A stretch of 64,000 nt of DNA, taken from assembly GCA_015179025.1 (NCBI GenBank), contig WHUX01000207.1:1-64000 (forward strand). The letters are read 5' to 3'. The stretch comes from Terfezia claveryi. Lineage: Eukaryota; Ascomycota; Pezizomycetes; Pezizales; Pezizaceae. The position numbers and the translations under genes are program-made. Shown here piece by piece: positions 31,985 through 42,476 of this stretch (position 1 is the first letter of the stretch; each line of letters opens with the position of its first letter). Below the pieces are notes generated by a model. The model was not told the origin of the DNA, ran no database searches, and saw only the letters and a program-made list of their open reading frames with translations.

Positions 31985-32280
31985 GATAGATGATAGATAG
32001 TGAGGCCTCGAATCATTACAAAGCCTCTATGACCTCATTTATCACATATCACATAACTAAACCTATACCTATCGAGACAGCAAGCAGTATTATATATGGT
32101 AAAGACATAGGTGATGTGGTATTGGAATTAATATATGGCACTATTCGAATACCAGACATTATATATGTCCCCACAATAGTAAAACACACTAACCTAATAT
32201 CTATTGGACAGCTGAAAACAAAAGGAATTGAGTTCACAATTAAGGATGGCACCTGGAAAATCTGGAAAAAATAGTAGCCT
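31985..32280 (+). pseudogene. Copia protease
   Basis: MIDSEASNHYKASMTSF corresponds to the usual DSGASNH active site (Gly changed to Glu, a G-to-A change), followed by IPDIIYVPTIVKHTNLISIG, the Copia pattern for the region before integrase. Confidence 0.88.
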
Positions 32281-32399
32281 GTAGGCACTTGCATATAGGG
32301 AAAACAATGTCGACTTTATGCAAGAGCTAACTCATACAAATAATGCACTAATATCCTACCCTGCCTTATCATTACCGAAAGAAATATGGTGAATAGATA

Positions 32400-33400
32400 C
32401 TTAGGAAATAGAAGTCTGGTACTGATGAATAGGATATCTCAATTGGAAATATATACAAGTACTAAAAAAGCAGGCAGAAGGGATGGAATTCAGCTAGGAA
32501 TACAAGTATCGATTTGACTGTTCTGATTATATTAAATCAAACCAATGCAAGCAGATATTAAGGTTCCCAATAAGAAAACCCAAAAACTTACTGGAGATTA
32601 TATATGCTAATATCTGTGGGCCAATGCAAAAGAATGACTTCTGGAGCTACTGATACTTTACCCTCATGGTATATAGAAAGTCAAAGTACAAATTCCTATA
32701 CCTAATATTCAAAAAGGGTGATTTCCTACTGGTTTTCAAGAAATTCAAGAGCTGGTTGAAAAAGTAATTCTCTTGCTTTATAAAAACCTGTATACGGATA
32801 GAGGAAGAGAATTCAAAGGCAAAGAATTCCAAGAGTAGCTCTCTACAGAAGGAATTGAATATACCATAATACTACCATACAGCCCAGAAATGAATAGGGG
32901 CTATGAAGTATGGAACCACATTATAGTTCAAACTGCCTTAGCTATGCTACAAGCCTCAGATTTACCAATATCCTTCTGGGGCCAGGCATCCCTATGTGCA
33001 ATCTACCTAATCAACCGATCCCCCATGAAAGGACTTGGCCTAAAATGCACCTCTTATGAAGTGTTATATAGCCAAAAGCTATATATCGGTCATATATGAA
33101 TATAGGGATATTGAGCATATGCTCATATCCCAAAAGACTCACAAAAATAGAAGAAATGGGATTCGTATAGTTGTGAATGCATACTTATGGGATTTTATAA
33201 ATCGGAGAATGTATTCAAACTTTATGATATTGAAGCTAACTCTATCATAAAAATCCAGGATATCATCTTCTTTGAGGATATAATAGGTTATGACAAATTC
33301 AAATGAGACCAGAAACTCCAACCGGGAACTATTATTATAGGAGAAAAGCTTCTAGATATAGACACAGATAATGAAGGAGATAATGAACAAGTGAAACCAA
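32400..33400 (+). pseudogene. Copia integrase
   Basis: The core is visible as YTDRGREFKGKEFQ.L (about 32790-32840), YSPEMNRGYEVWNHIIVQTA (32880-32940) and SFWGQASLCAIYLINRSP (about 32970-33030), all standard Copia integrase blocks. The Glu of the usual NG..ER is changed (MNRGYEVWN) and several stops interrupt the frame. Confidence 0.85.
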
Positions 33401-33639
33401 ATGCCGAGCTTAAGACCTATCAGAAAGTCTCTTATATCCGACTTCTAGAAGCTGAAACACTAGCTAGCAAGCTTGCATACTAGGAAATACTCGCTATACA
33501 ACCAAATATCATACACTCCAACTATAATACTCCTACAATTGCAGAGATACTATTCGACTTCAAGAACCTACAAGGATACAAGAATGCAATGAAGTCGAAA
33601 TATAGAAAATATTAGAAAGTGGCATATAATATAGAATTC

Positions 33640-35095
33640 GAAGCCCTACAATGAAACAACACTTGGTCCCTTATCAAACGCAGATCTGATATGAAAATAA
33701 TTCAACATAAATGGGTCTTTGACATAAAAGTCTCCCCATCCTTAGATACAATGGTGAAACCTATCGTAGAATACTTCAAAGCTCACTTGGTAGCTCGAGA
33801 GGATTCTCAAATCAAAGGTATAAACTATAATGAGGTCTATTTCCCAGTGGTGAGATTTGTATCTCTCAAAATAATCCTACATATAACCATAACCTTGGAT
33901 CTGGACATTGAACAGAGTAATTTCTGCAATGCATTCCTCAACAGGATCTTGGATGAAATAGATATCTTTATGACTCAATCAGAGGGATACGTAATGGATC
34001 TGGAACTAGTGTGTCAACTCCATAAATTCATCTATGGCCTAAAACAAGGTGCTCGACAATAGTATGTATATCTGAATGAATACCTAGTTGCTTATGGCAT
34101 AAAAAGAATATCCAGTGACCAAGCTATTTGGATCCTAAAACAACTCATCTTACTCGCTCATGTAGACGATATCCTAATAATATGTCAATCGAAAAGGTTA
34201 AGAAACTATATAGTGTCGAAATACAAATTCAAGAAATTAGGGCCTGCCTCCTTATACACAGGTATCTATATTATTAGAGACCGACCAAACAGACGACTAT
34301 ACTTAGATTAGGCCCCCTACATCAATGAGATTCTAACTGATTATGGCATATAGAACTATACTTCGTCATCAATACCCATAGACTCTAAATAGAGTTGGGA
34401 CCAAAGATCCACTGATATCTCACTAAACGACTTGGAAAAGAATGTATATTAATAAGCAATTGGACAACTGATATACCTTATGCTTGCCATAAGACTAGAC
34501 ATCGCATACCCAGTGACAAAATTAGCACAATTCAACTCTTGCCCTATACATTAACATTGGAAAGGAGTCCTTCATATCCTTAAATACCTACAAAAATTCG
34601 ATTCAGTGCACTTTTGCCTAGGTGACAACAAACTACCATTTAATATAATCCCTACCTCCACATTATATAGATACTTTGATGCAAGCTTGATAGATTGTGC
34701 AAAAACTAAAAAGAGCACAGGCACATATATCTTCTTCTTGAATGGCTCCTATATATCATAGACCTTAAAAAAATAGGGATTAATTGCACTATTTAGCATG
34801 GAAGCTGAGTTTATCGCCAGCATAGAAGCTGCTAAAGAATTGGCTTAGATCACCAATTTCCTTGAGGATTTAGACTGGAAACTAGAAATACTAATGCTAT
34901 ATGGCGATAATTAAGGTGCTTTAGTACTGGCTAAGAATGACTCCTTCAGATCTTGCACAAAATATATATATGCTAGAGAAAGGTTCATCGCCCAAATGGT
35001 CTAAGATGGTCATTGCACAATCTCTTACGTGCTGACAGAAGAAATGGTTACTGATACACTAATAAAGGCACTGTCTTGAAAACGTCATGAGAAGC
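33640..35095 (+). pseudogene. Copia reverse transcriptase and RNase H
   Basis: HKWVFDIKVSP, KAHLVARED, NAFLNRILDE and IYGLKQGARQ (33691-34062), then LLAHVDDILIICQSK, in which HVDD replaces the usual YVDD. RNase H follows with YFDASLIDCAKTKKSTGTY and SMEAEFIASIEAAKELA, ending near 35080. TAG and TAA codons replace expected Gln and Trp at many points. Confidence 0.9.
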
Positions 35096-35269
35096 TGATA
35101 AGGCAAATGAGCCTACAATTTGAAACAGAAAAAGTGAAAAGATGCAACCAATGCCTCCAAGCCTTTACTATACGAAATGCCTTATACTGATACTTAAGTA
35201 TTGAAAAATACTATTGTGATAAGAATATACCTTCTATATTAATGATAAACCTCGCTAATAAATAAACTT

Positions 35270-35475
35270 AGTAGGTATACACCCACTCATTGTGGTATAT
35301 AAATCTACTCATTATGGTTATCTACTCATTATGGTATATATAATAATGACTCATAAATTAGATCATTTCTATTTCTACTATGAGTACATATATCCACTTA
35401 TTATGGTATATAGCAAATTAAATCATTTCTGATCTTGAAAGTATATATATCCACTCATTGTGGTATATATGATAA
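35270..35475 (+). repeat. Short tandem units in the Copia 3' region
   Basis: Repeats of CCACTCATTGTGGTATATAAATCTA. Further units occur at 37576-37660 on the other side of the inserted element. Confidence 0.8.
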
Positions 35476-35533
35476 TAACCCACACTGATATCCTAATATT
35501 GGGACTAGACATCCTGGCAGTGAAGTACATATA

Positions 35534-37572
35534 TATGTTCTGGTCTGTTCTGGGATCTGGGCCATACCGGTATGGACTGGATATCGCAATGGACCAGGCC
35601 ATTACGGGATTAAATTGTTCAATATCACGAATAGCAACAAGGATTTACCACAATACCACAGCGGCCACAGCGATATTAAAAGTACTAAATAGGGACATAT
35701 CCGATATGAAGGTAATTTTGTAGCAACATTTGGTCAAAGAATATCGGAGATGCCCATTGTCATACTGGATCAGGGCCACACCCATGTATGAATTCAATAT
35801 AAGAGCTAGCAGGATGTTAAGCAAGCGGGGGATTGAGCAAGTGGATATGAGGATTGAGCAAGCAGGGGATTAAGCAAGTGGGTATGGGGATTAAGCAAGC
35901 AGGGGATTGAGTAAGCGAGGGATTGGGTAAGCAGAGGATTGGGCAAGCGGGAGATTGGGCAAGTGGAGGATTGAGTAAGCGGGAGATGGCAGAGCTTTTC
36001 TTATGTATATATTCTGGTCTGTTAACCCAATACTCGGAGTAGAAGATTTTTTGTATTCCCTGAAAATACTAATTGCCTAGAATTGCTGCTTCTACAGTGT
36101 GCACTACGAAACGAGCAAGTTTTTGTACCATTGACAACTCACCAAGCTGGCGTTTATGTCCTTGAGCCTGCAATCGGGGGTCCCTATTAGCCTATAATCG
36201 GGGGTCCCTATTAGCCTACGATCAAGGGTCCCTATTAGTCTAGATATCCATATCCATATGAGTATGCAATTGGGTTCTTTCTTAGCCTAGATATCCGTAT
36301 CCATATGAGCCTGCAATTGGGGCCTGCAATCGGGGGTCCTTCTTAGCCTGTATATCCGCGTCCATATGAGAAATCATTTGCTTCAGTCTGCATCACGTAG
36401 CGTCCACTTCTGTCATGCTTCCTAGTATGAAACACACTAATATCTAGAGCCAGCGGAAGCATGAATTGCATGCATATATAGAGGCTGAAAAGCAATCATT
36501 TCTATATGTTTGTCTTTTCATTCGTTTCCCATATATGGGTATTTCCTCCTTTGTGCTAGGTTTTACCAATTGCAGGAGGAGCCCCAACTGATGCAGCGGG
36601 ATGATTGTTGGTAAGACAAGTAATCTGGTTTTAAGACAGCGCCAGTCGATCCAATGGCTGGCAGCAAGACACGGCAAGTCCCTATTTCCAAGGTGTGTCC
36701 GGCTGGGACTTAGAGCTTTTCTCTTGTTCATTCCTTCCAAATAATTTTGCTCACTCAATTCTACCTGGTTTGCTCACTCATTTTCTCACTCATTTGCTTG
36801 CTCATTTTCTCGCTCATTTGCTTGCTCATTTTCTCGCTGATTTACTTGCTCGATTCTAGGCTGATTTGCTCGCTAGATTGTATGCTAATTTGCTCGCTCG
36901 ATTGTAGGCTGATTTCCTCGCTCGATTCGGTGATATCCTTGCTCAGTTCTCTGCTAATTTCCTCACTCAATTCTAGGCTGATTTCCTCGCTCAATTCTAG
37001 GCTGAGTTGCTTGCTCAATTCTAGTGGATATCCAGGCTAATATGGACAGTGAATTGTAGGCTTATATGGACAGCGAATCTAGAATTCTAGGGACGCGGAT
37101 GTGAAGGCTGGTACAGATGGAGGTTTTGGGGCATAGCCTTATTAGATAATCGTGAGAATAAAATGGATTATTTCAAAATGCATATAATGTAGGTGAACTA
37201 CAAGAATAGCGTAGTAGTGTGGGCGCGGCTATGCTAGGAGACCATTTGCGTTGGAGTTTGGAATGGGATGGTGCGTTGGAGTTTGGAATGGGATAGTGAC
37301 TGCGTAGAGGGTAGAGGTTAAAGTAGACATAAATTTAGGAATATTGCATCAAATGATTTATGTTGGTTAGGCCAAATAAGTTGGGTGTACGTAAGGAAAT
37401 ATAAGAAGATATGAATATTTATGCCATCCTAGAACGGCCTGGGTAATCTCGCAATCTCACAATGGTCCAGTCTATACCGGTATGGGGGGCCATACCGGTA
37501 TGGCCCGGACAATCCTAGAACGGCCCGGTCTATACCGGTATGGCTTGGAATCCTGGAACAGACCAGAACATA
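35534..37572. mobile_element. 2.0 kb non-coding TA-flanked DNA element
   Basis: Inverted ends of about 50 bp: TATGTTCTGGTCTGTTC...CCATACCGGTATGG at the left and its reverse complement at the right, with TA on both sides (35532-35533 and 37573-37574). The interior is tandem arrays: GGGATTGAGCAAGCG units (35815-35985), CCTGCAATCGGGGGTCCCTATTAG units (36170-36370) and the 24-bp satellite (36745-37060). No transposase frame is seen. CCATACCGGTATGG palindromes cluster at the right end. Confidence 0.82.
36745..37180 (+). repeat. 24-bp satellite, copy 3
   Basis: TTGCTCGCTCGATTGTAGGCTGAT-type units as in the copies at 10250 and 29400, followed at 37140 by a remnant of the shared tail (ATTAGATAATCGTGAGAATAAAATGGATTATTTCAAAATGCAT). 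Confidence 0.85.
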
Positions 37573-38014
37573 TACACCCACTCATTGTGGTATACAAATC
37601 CACTCATTGTGGTTATCCACTCATTGTAGTATACAAATCTACTCATTATGGTAGCATACATGATAATGGCTTATGCTGACATCTCTATAGAACTTTCTTA
37701 TCTTATAACAATATACATTAGAAATGGAAAGTTAATAAATATTAATTTTTTTGTGTGTTTATGCTTTATTATATTGCGCACACTATTCTATGTTGCCTAG
37801 CTTGAGGAGAGGACCCACTGTGTGTACACTCACCTGTACTGCCTATTTCAAGGGGAGGTGATGATACCCTTATTACCAGCAACGGTAATAAGCTGATTAG
37901 TCATGTACGGACTAGGCAGAGCATGTAGTTTAGATAGTAATACTCTCAGAGGAGCATCACAGAGATATATATGAGATGAGTACATTCCGACATTCTTGAG
38001 TTCTATCAGTTACT

Positions 38015-38071
38015 ACCAGACTCTTAGCTATAGCACTAAAATAATTACAATGTAGGCACTAAGAGTCTGGT
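38015..38071. repeat. Inverted repeat, 13-bp arms
   Basis: ACCAGACTCTTAG and its exact reverse complement with a 31-nt centre, directly after the Copia target duplication. It could be a minimal element made of inverted ends. Confidence 0.75.
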
Positions 38072-38079
38072 CATGAGAG

Positions 38080-39420
38080 TAGTAGTACCATTAGTTTTAT
38101 GTGATTTAAAGAGCAAGTTCATAATAAGTATATTAGATTGAAAAAAAAAATACTTATATTGTCTCTAATAATAACTATACTTTAGCCTTTACATTTTTAA
38201 TCCAAGTTGGATATTCAGCCCTATTGTCTTAAAGTAGTTAAGTTTTATTAACAGGTGAAGTACAACTATAGTGTACAAGATAGTATTGGTATTAGTAAGA
38301 GTATAATACTTATCAAACTTACTTCAAACTAAGTTAATTGATATAAGAAGATATAGAGTGCTATTGCTGACTATATATATAGTTAATACAGATTCAAGAT
38401 ACTTTAATTAATAGTCTATTGTTAGTAGTAAATTATATAGTATACTATTGCTATGATAGCCTTCTAATTCTAGAGTACATTGATAGAATAGCTTTAAAAT
38501 TGTAATAATATCTTACAACTCCTTCTAGTCATCTATATCTAGTTAATCTTCCTCAAGGCTATTATAAATATATTGAGCTATAAAAAACTTTAAAGTTATT
38601 TCAAAGTTGTAAAGTATACTTGATGGCTTTGAAATTACTATTCTATTAAGTAAAATTTACTACAATAAGTTAGAATACTAATTCTTCTAGTAAAGCTTCT
38701 TGAATAAGATAAACAAATTCTTCTTAACATTATAGTGTCTAATAAATATAGGTAATAATATTCTACAACTTACTATATAGTTCCTGTTTATACCAAAAAG
38801 TTAAAGGCTCATCCATCTCTTACATTCCAATATCTAATTCAATTCTATAAAGAAAAGCCTTTACAATAAGATTAATAATATATCTGAAATAGCAAAGCCT
38901 ATATTCTAATATATTAAAAAAAACTTCAATCTCTTGTAAATATATAGAAAGACAAGTTAATATAAAGTCATTATTTATAGTATTATCCAAAGTAAAATAT
39001 CTAACTTTCTTTATTAATTTATACTCCTGTAATAAGAACATGATAATTTAGCTTTAGTTTTCTCCTGTATATGCTCCATGTAAACAATGAAAATCTAATA
39101 ATGCTTGATAATACTAACTATCCATATTAATTCAATGTCCAACTATTCTTAATAGTGTAAGATGATTGCTTGATCTCTATAAATCAAAACTAAAATGAAC
39201 AAGTGGGATGTCTTTTAATGCTTGAATTAATAACTGCTTCTGAGAGTTATAAATCTGTATCATTCATGTGTGAACAGTATATTTTGAATGAGGTAAACAA
39301 TGTAGAATTGCTGTATAAGAAGCAGAAACAGAAGCAAGATATGATAACAATAAACGAAAACTGCATTCTTCAACTTGCCGAATACTTATATTAGATAAGA
39401 CCATCCATTGAACCAAAAGC
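38080..39420 (-). pseudogene. AT-rich hAT transposase relic
   Basis: The minus strand at 38820-39041 reads YFTLDNTINNDFILTCLSIY and YRLCYFRYIINLIVKAFLYR, matching the hAT catalytic region (LDNA.NND ... RCLGHI.NL..KAFL). Neighbouring sequence is AT-rich with many stops. Downstream frames cannot be followed. Confidence 0.75.
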
Positions 39421-39469
39421 TGCATAAACACATCGGAATTAAATTGAATCTTAGGTGTGCTATTTCCAA

Positions 39470-39919
39470 AAGCCTATTGAATAATACTCGGTCCTGTCGC
39501 TGCCTCCACTGGGCCATTTTCTGTCATACGATGTCCTTGCAGATGTTGAATAGGATGTTTTGTTGACCCATCCGCATATCTCTTAGCCTGTCCAGGCCGA
39601 CATAAGCGACATTGCCAGAATCGCTTATTATTGCTGGTAACAGCTTCACCATATTGCCAAATCCAACTTCGCCGTAGTGTACTCCGCATACACCATAGGG
39701 AGGAGGGGCCTGCTGCTGCTGCTGCTGCTGCTGCTGAACTATCATCATCCCCACCGGTATCAAATGCACTTGGTGACTCTTGACTTGATGGTATAGTACA
39801 AGCCTCCGGATCGAAATTTGTAAATTGACTAGATCATAATTGTGACAGGTCGCTCATAGTCTCCTGGTCATCATCGAAAATCCCCGACATATCCATAGAT
39901 GAAGTGTCAAAATTATCCA
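39470..39919 (-). pseudogene. hAT transposase N-terminus with BED-type zinc finger
   Basis: The minus strand starts MDNFDTSSMDMSGIFDDDQE; a TGA follows at about codon 29, then an acidic Ser-rich stretch, a short Ala or Gln tract from a (CTG/CAG) run at 39711-39736, and RSWIWQYGEAVTSNNKRFWQ then CRLCRPGQAKRYADGSTKHP and IQHLQGH, which fits a BED zinc finger (C..C...H...H) used for DNA binding by hAT transposases. It is truncated after about 145 codons. It may belong with the relic at 38080-39420, but the base composition differs sharply. Confidence 0.72.
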
Positions 39920-40029
39920 TAATCCTGCACATAGGTCAGCCTTTTTTTTTTTTTGTTGCGCAAATAATATAGGTACTTACCACGATAAGTGATTCAACCG
40001 TTGCCTTCAAGCGGTTTGACCCGATAGCA

Positions 40030-40240
40030 ACGGACCAGCTACAGTTTTATGCTAAACACCCTTAAGCGACAGCCCCGAATAGCCTGGACTGCCGCTTGAA
40101 TAGCCTGGGCCTGGCCTGAATAGCCTGGGCCATGGCCTGAATAGCGTGGACCGCGGCCTGAATAGCCTGAATAGCCTGGACTACGGCCTGGACGGCCTGA
40201 ATAGCCTGGACGGCCTTCTGAGATCAGGCCGGGGCCGCCC
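40030..40240. repeat. GCCTGAATAGCCTGGAC tandem array
   Basis: About ten copies of a 17-bp GCCTGAATAGCCTGGAC-type unit between the hAT start and the LINE tail. It could be subterminal repeats of the hAT element. Confidence 0.75.
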
Positions 40241-40249
40241 CAGGCGGTT

Positions 40250-41461
40250 TCAGGCCCGCACAGACCTCGGCCTGGTCGGCGGCCGGGCCGGTTGAGAACA
40301 CTGCTCTTGTTTGCCTTGGGATACCAGATAAAACGGGGTGTATATACCTGCCACTTTTCTCTCCGCCTTCCACATTCTCTTCCATTCTTGTCTCTGTTGG
40401 AGAGTGTAACCGCTAGGACAAAACGTGATCACTGGGTGCTAGGTTTGCCCAAACACCGATAGTATATTGTACGCTCACAGTCTGAGTCCCCCTCCGTGAT
40501 CTGGAGATCTTCAGGAAAGAGATTCTCTCCCCCCTCCTTTGCCAAAACGTCTGCTCGTTCATTGCCGGGGATTCCCACATGAGCTTCAACCCAGCCGAGC
40601 CTGACTGCCCCTGACCCAAGCTTCTCTTGTCTCTCTTTAATCCCTACTCCGCCTTCCGCAGATCTGTTGTTCTTGCCTTCCCTCTTCTACCCGCCTCTCT
40701 TAATGCCGTAATCGCTGCCATTGAATCTGTCAAGATAAGAACTTTCCATTCCAGAGGTGTCTTCTCAAGAGCTTTCCTGATGCCAGCGACCTCCCCATCC
40801 CACACTGTGCACATTCTTCCCAAACCAACGCTTCCGTTCTTGGTCTCCCCTTCCGAGCACCAGCCCCCACCGATCCTACCTTCCTCACTCATGCTGCCAT
40901 TGGTATAAACCACCACTGAATCCTCTTTAACTCCCACAATTTTCCTAATCCACCGATCTGGTTTATCATCCCTGGATAGACCCAGATCTTCTACTAGGAC
41001 CTCCACCTTCGGACAAGTCTCTCCACAGCTTAGCTTCTCCGTTCCTTCTTCCTTAATCCACCCCGCCATGCTCCGGATCGCTGTCATCACTGATGTGAAT
41101 CCGTCCTTTTCTGGGAAAGGCTCTCCAATAGTCCCATGCCCTACCGTCCTCAATGTTCCTCCCCAGTCTACAATTACCGCGCCATAGGTCCCCCACCACT
41201 GAGGGAAGAGATAGAGGCTAGGTGGTAAAGGAAATAGGTATGCATCGAGAGCCAAAGGTCCGGTCCAGTGAAAGAAGATACGAATATATGCAGCTGAGCG
41301 AGTGCCATACTGATAGTTGCAAGCCTACCCATTCCTGGGTAGGACGGAACACTACATTCGACGAGTGCCTTTTGACCGGGATCCCTTGCCATAGTATGTA
41401 GGTAGGTTGACTCTGATCTGGCTTGCACTAGCCCCTCGGTAGAGGGTTGATTCATGGTCAA
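40250..41461 (-). pseudogene. Tad-like LINE fragment (RNase H and C-terminal tail)
   Basis: The minus strand shows RNase H blocks VVVYTNGSMSEEGRIGGGWC, VWDGEVAGIRKALEKTP and LILTDSMAAITALREAG (40644-41255) and, in another frame, WVEAHVGIPGNERADVLAKE (about 40540-40600). The tail ITEG(G)LRQEWKRMWKAERK is split by an 85-bp element at 40395-40479, and a one-base loss in a G run explains the frame change there. Typical of Tad-clade non-LTR elements. Confidence 0.85.
40395..40479 (-). mobile_element. 85-bp LTR-like element, copy 2
   Basis: TGTTGGAGAGTG...ACGCTCACA inserted in the LINE tail. Flanks are GTCTC and GTCTG (4 of 5 match). Differs from copy 1 by only a few bases. Confidence 0.85.
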
Positions 41462-41499
41462 GTTTGATTACTTTTGAATGTCTTTCAGAGTGAGTGTAC

Positions 41500-42307
41500 G
41501 GTGGAGTCCCGTTATAAGAAACCCCCGTTATAAGAAACCTCCCGTTATAAGAAACAGTGCTCCGGTCCGGCCAGAATTTGTATGGGAAAATAAGAAACCC
41601 TCGTTACTAGCAGGTTTCTTAAGTATTCGCTTAGTAATACATATAAAATTGTGAGTTTCTTATAACGAGTTCTAAACGAGTTGAGCCAAACAAAGTATTG
41701 TGCAAATTGTTTTATCACTAGTACACATTCAATTACAACATTTCGGGCCTTATTTTACACATCTACACCCAGTCAATTGTGATCAATTGTCATTTTGTTA
41801 CGCTCCTACAAGTTCTCTATACCCAAGCCACCTATGCCACACAGGGATATTCAAACTCGCTAGGCATGGAGTCAGAAGGAGCGGGCCGCGGGATGATATC
41901 TGCAATCAACGTACACTACTTCCTGGGCATAGCTATCAAGAGATAAAGCAGTGGTTCAATATGAGCTGGCTCCTCTACATGAGTCAGATTCTGGGGGCGG
42001 TGATACTCCTCTTATGCAGCTGCGCTTGAAGGCCTGGAAACTCTACGTCTTTTTCGTCTCCAAAATTCCCATGTTAATGCACGGAAGGGCGAGCAGCTAG
42101 AGGCTCTTCTGTATAGAGAGAAGTGGGATATTGAGGGGTTACAAGGCATGGCGCGAGGCAGAAAACAGCAAACAACAATTACTGATTTTTTGGGGCCTCG
42201 CTCGGACATTTCTTAATTTTTATGTACATATCCCGATATAAGAAACCTCCCGTTATAAGAAACTCCCGGCCGGTCCCGAGGGGGTTTCTTATAACGGGAC
42301 TCCACTG
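41500..42307 (+). mobile_element. Fot1/pogo-like MITE 1
   Basis: Inverted ends CGGTGGAGTCCCGTTATAAGAAAC / GTTTCTTATAACGGGACTCCACTG, flanked by TA. Inside, 42009-42215 encodes the end of a pogo-type transposase (LEGLETLRLFRLQNSHVNAR ... ITDFLGPRSDIS then stop). The rest of the transposase is missing. It ends 170 bp before deaminase gene 2. Confidence 0.85.
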
Positions 42308-42476
42308 TAAGTGTATTTGTTACGAATTAATAAGGTAACGATTCTGGACAACCCAGGGAATACTCTAGCCTATATATGTGCCACATCCACAGCCACATTG
42401 CAGCCAGCCGCACTGCTAACTACATACCGTTTGTAATCCGGCTCAACTCCAAACGATCCTAATTCACCGTCCAACT

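Larger units (their letters stand above)
30705..38008 (+). mobile_element. Decayed Copia retrotransposon with 150-bp LTRs
   Basis: LTRs at 30705-30854 and 37859-38008 (TGATGATACCC...ATCA; the left copy starts AGATG) with GTTAC on both sides (30700-30704 and 38009-38013). A purine tract AAGGGGAGG precedes the right LTR. The internal order is gag, protease, integrase, RT, RNase H, as in Ty1/Copia. The LTR copies differ at about a dozen positions, nearly all transitions, and the body is AT-rich with many stops. A 2.0 kb TA-flanked element is inserted in its 3' region. Confidence 0.93.

Noticed and set aside
40395..40479. Reading the 85-bp element as an ordinary LINE intron (GTGAGC...CAACAG)
   Set aside because: The same sequence occurs at two unrelated loci with clean 5-bp duplications, so it is an insertion. 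Splicing remains possible only as a secondary effect.
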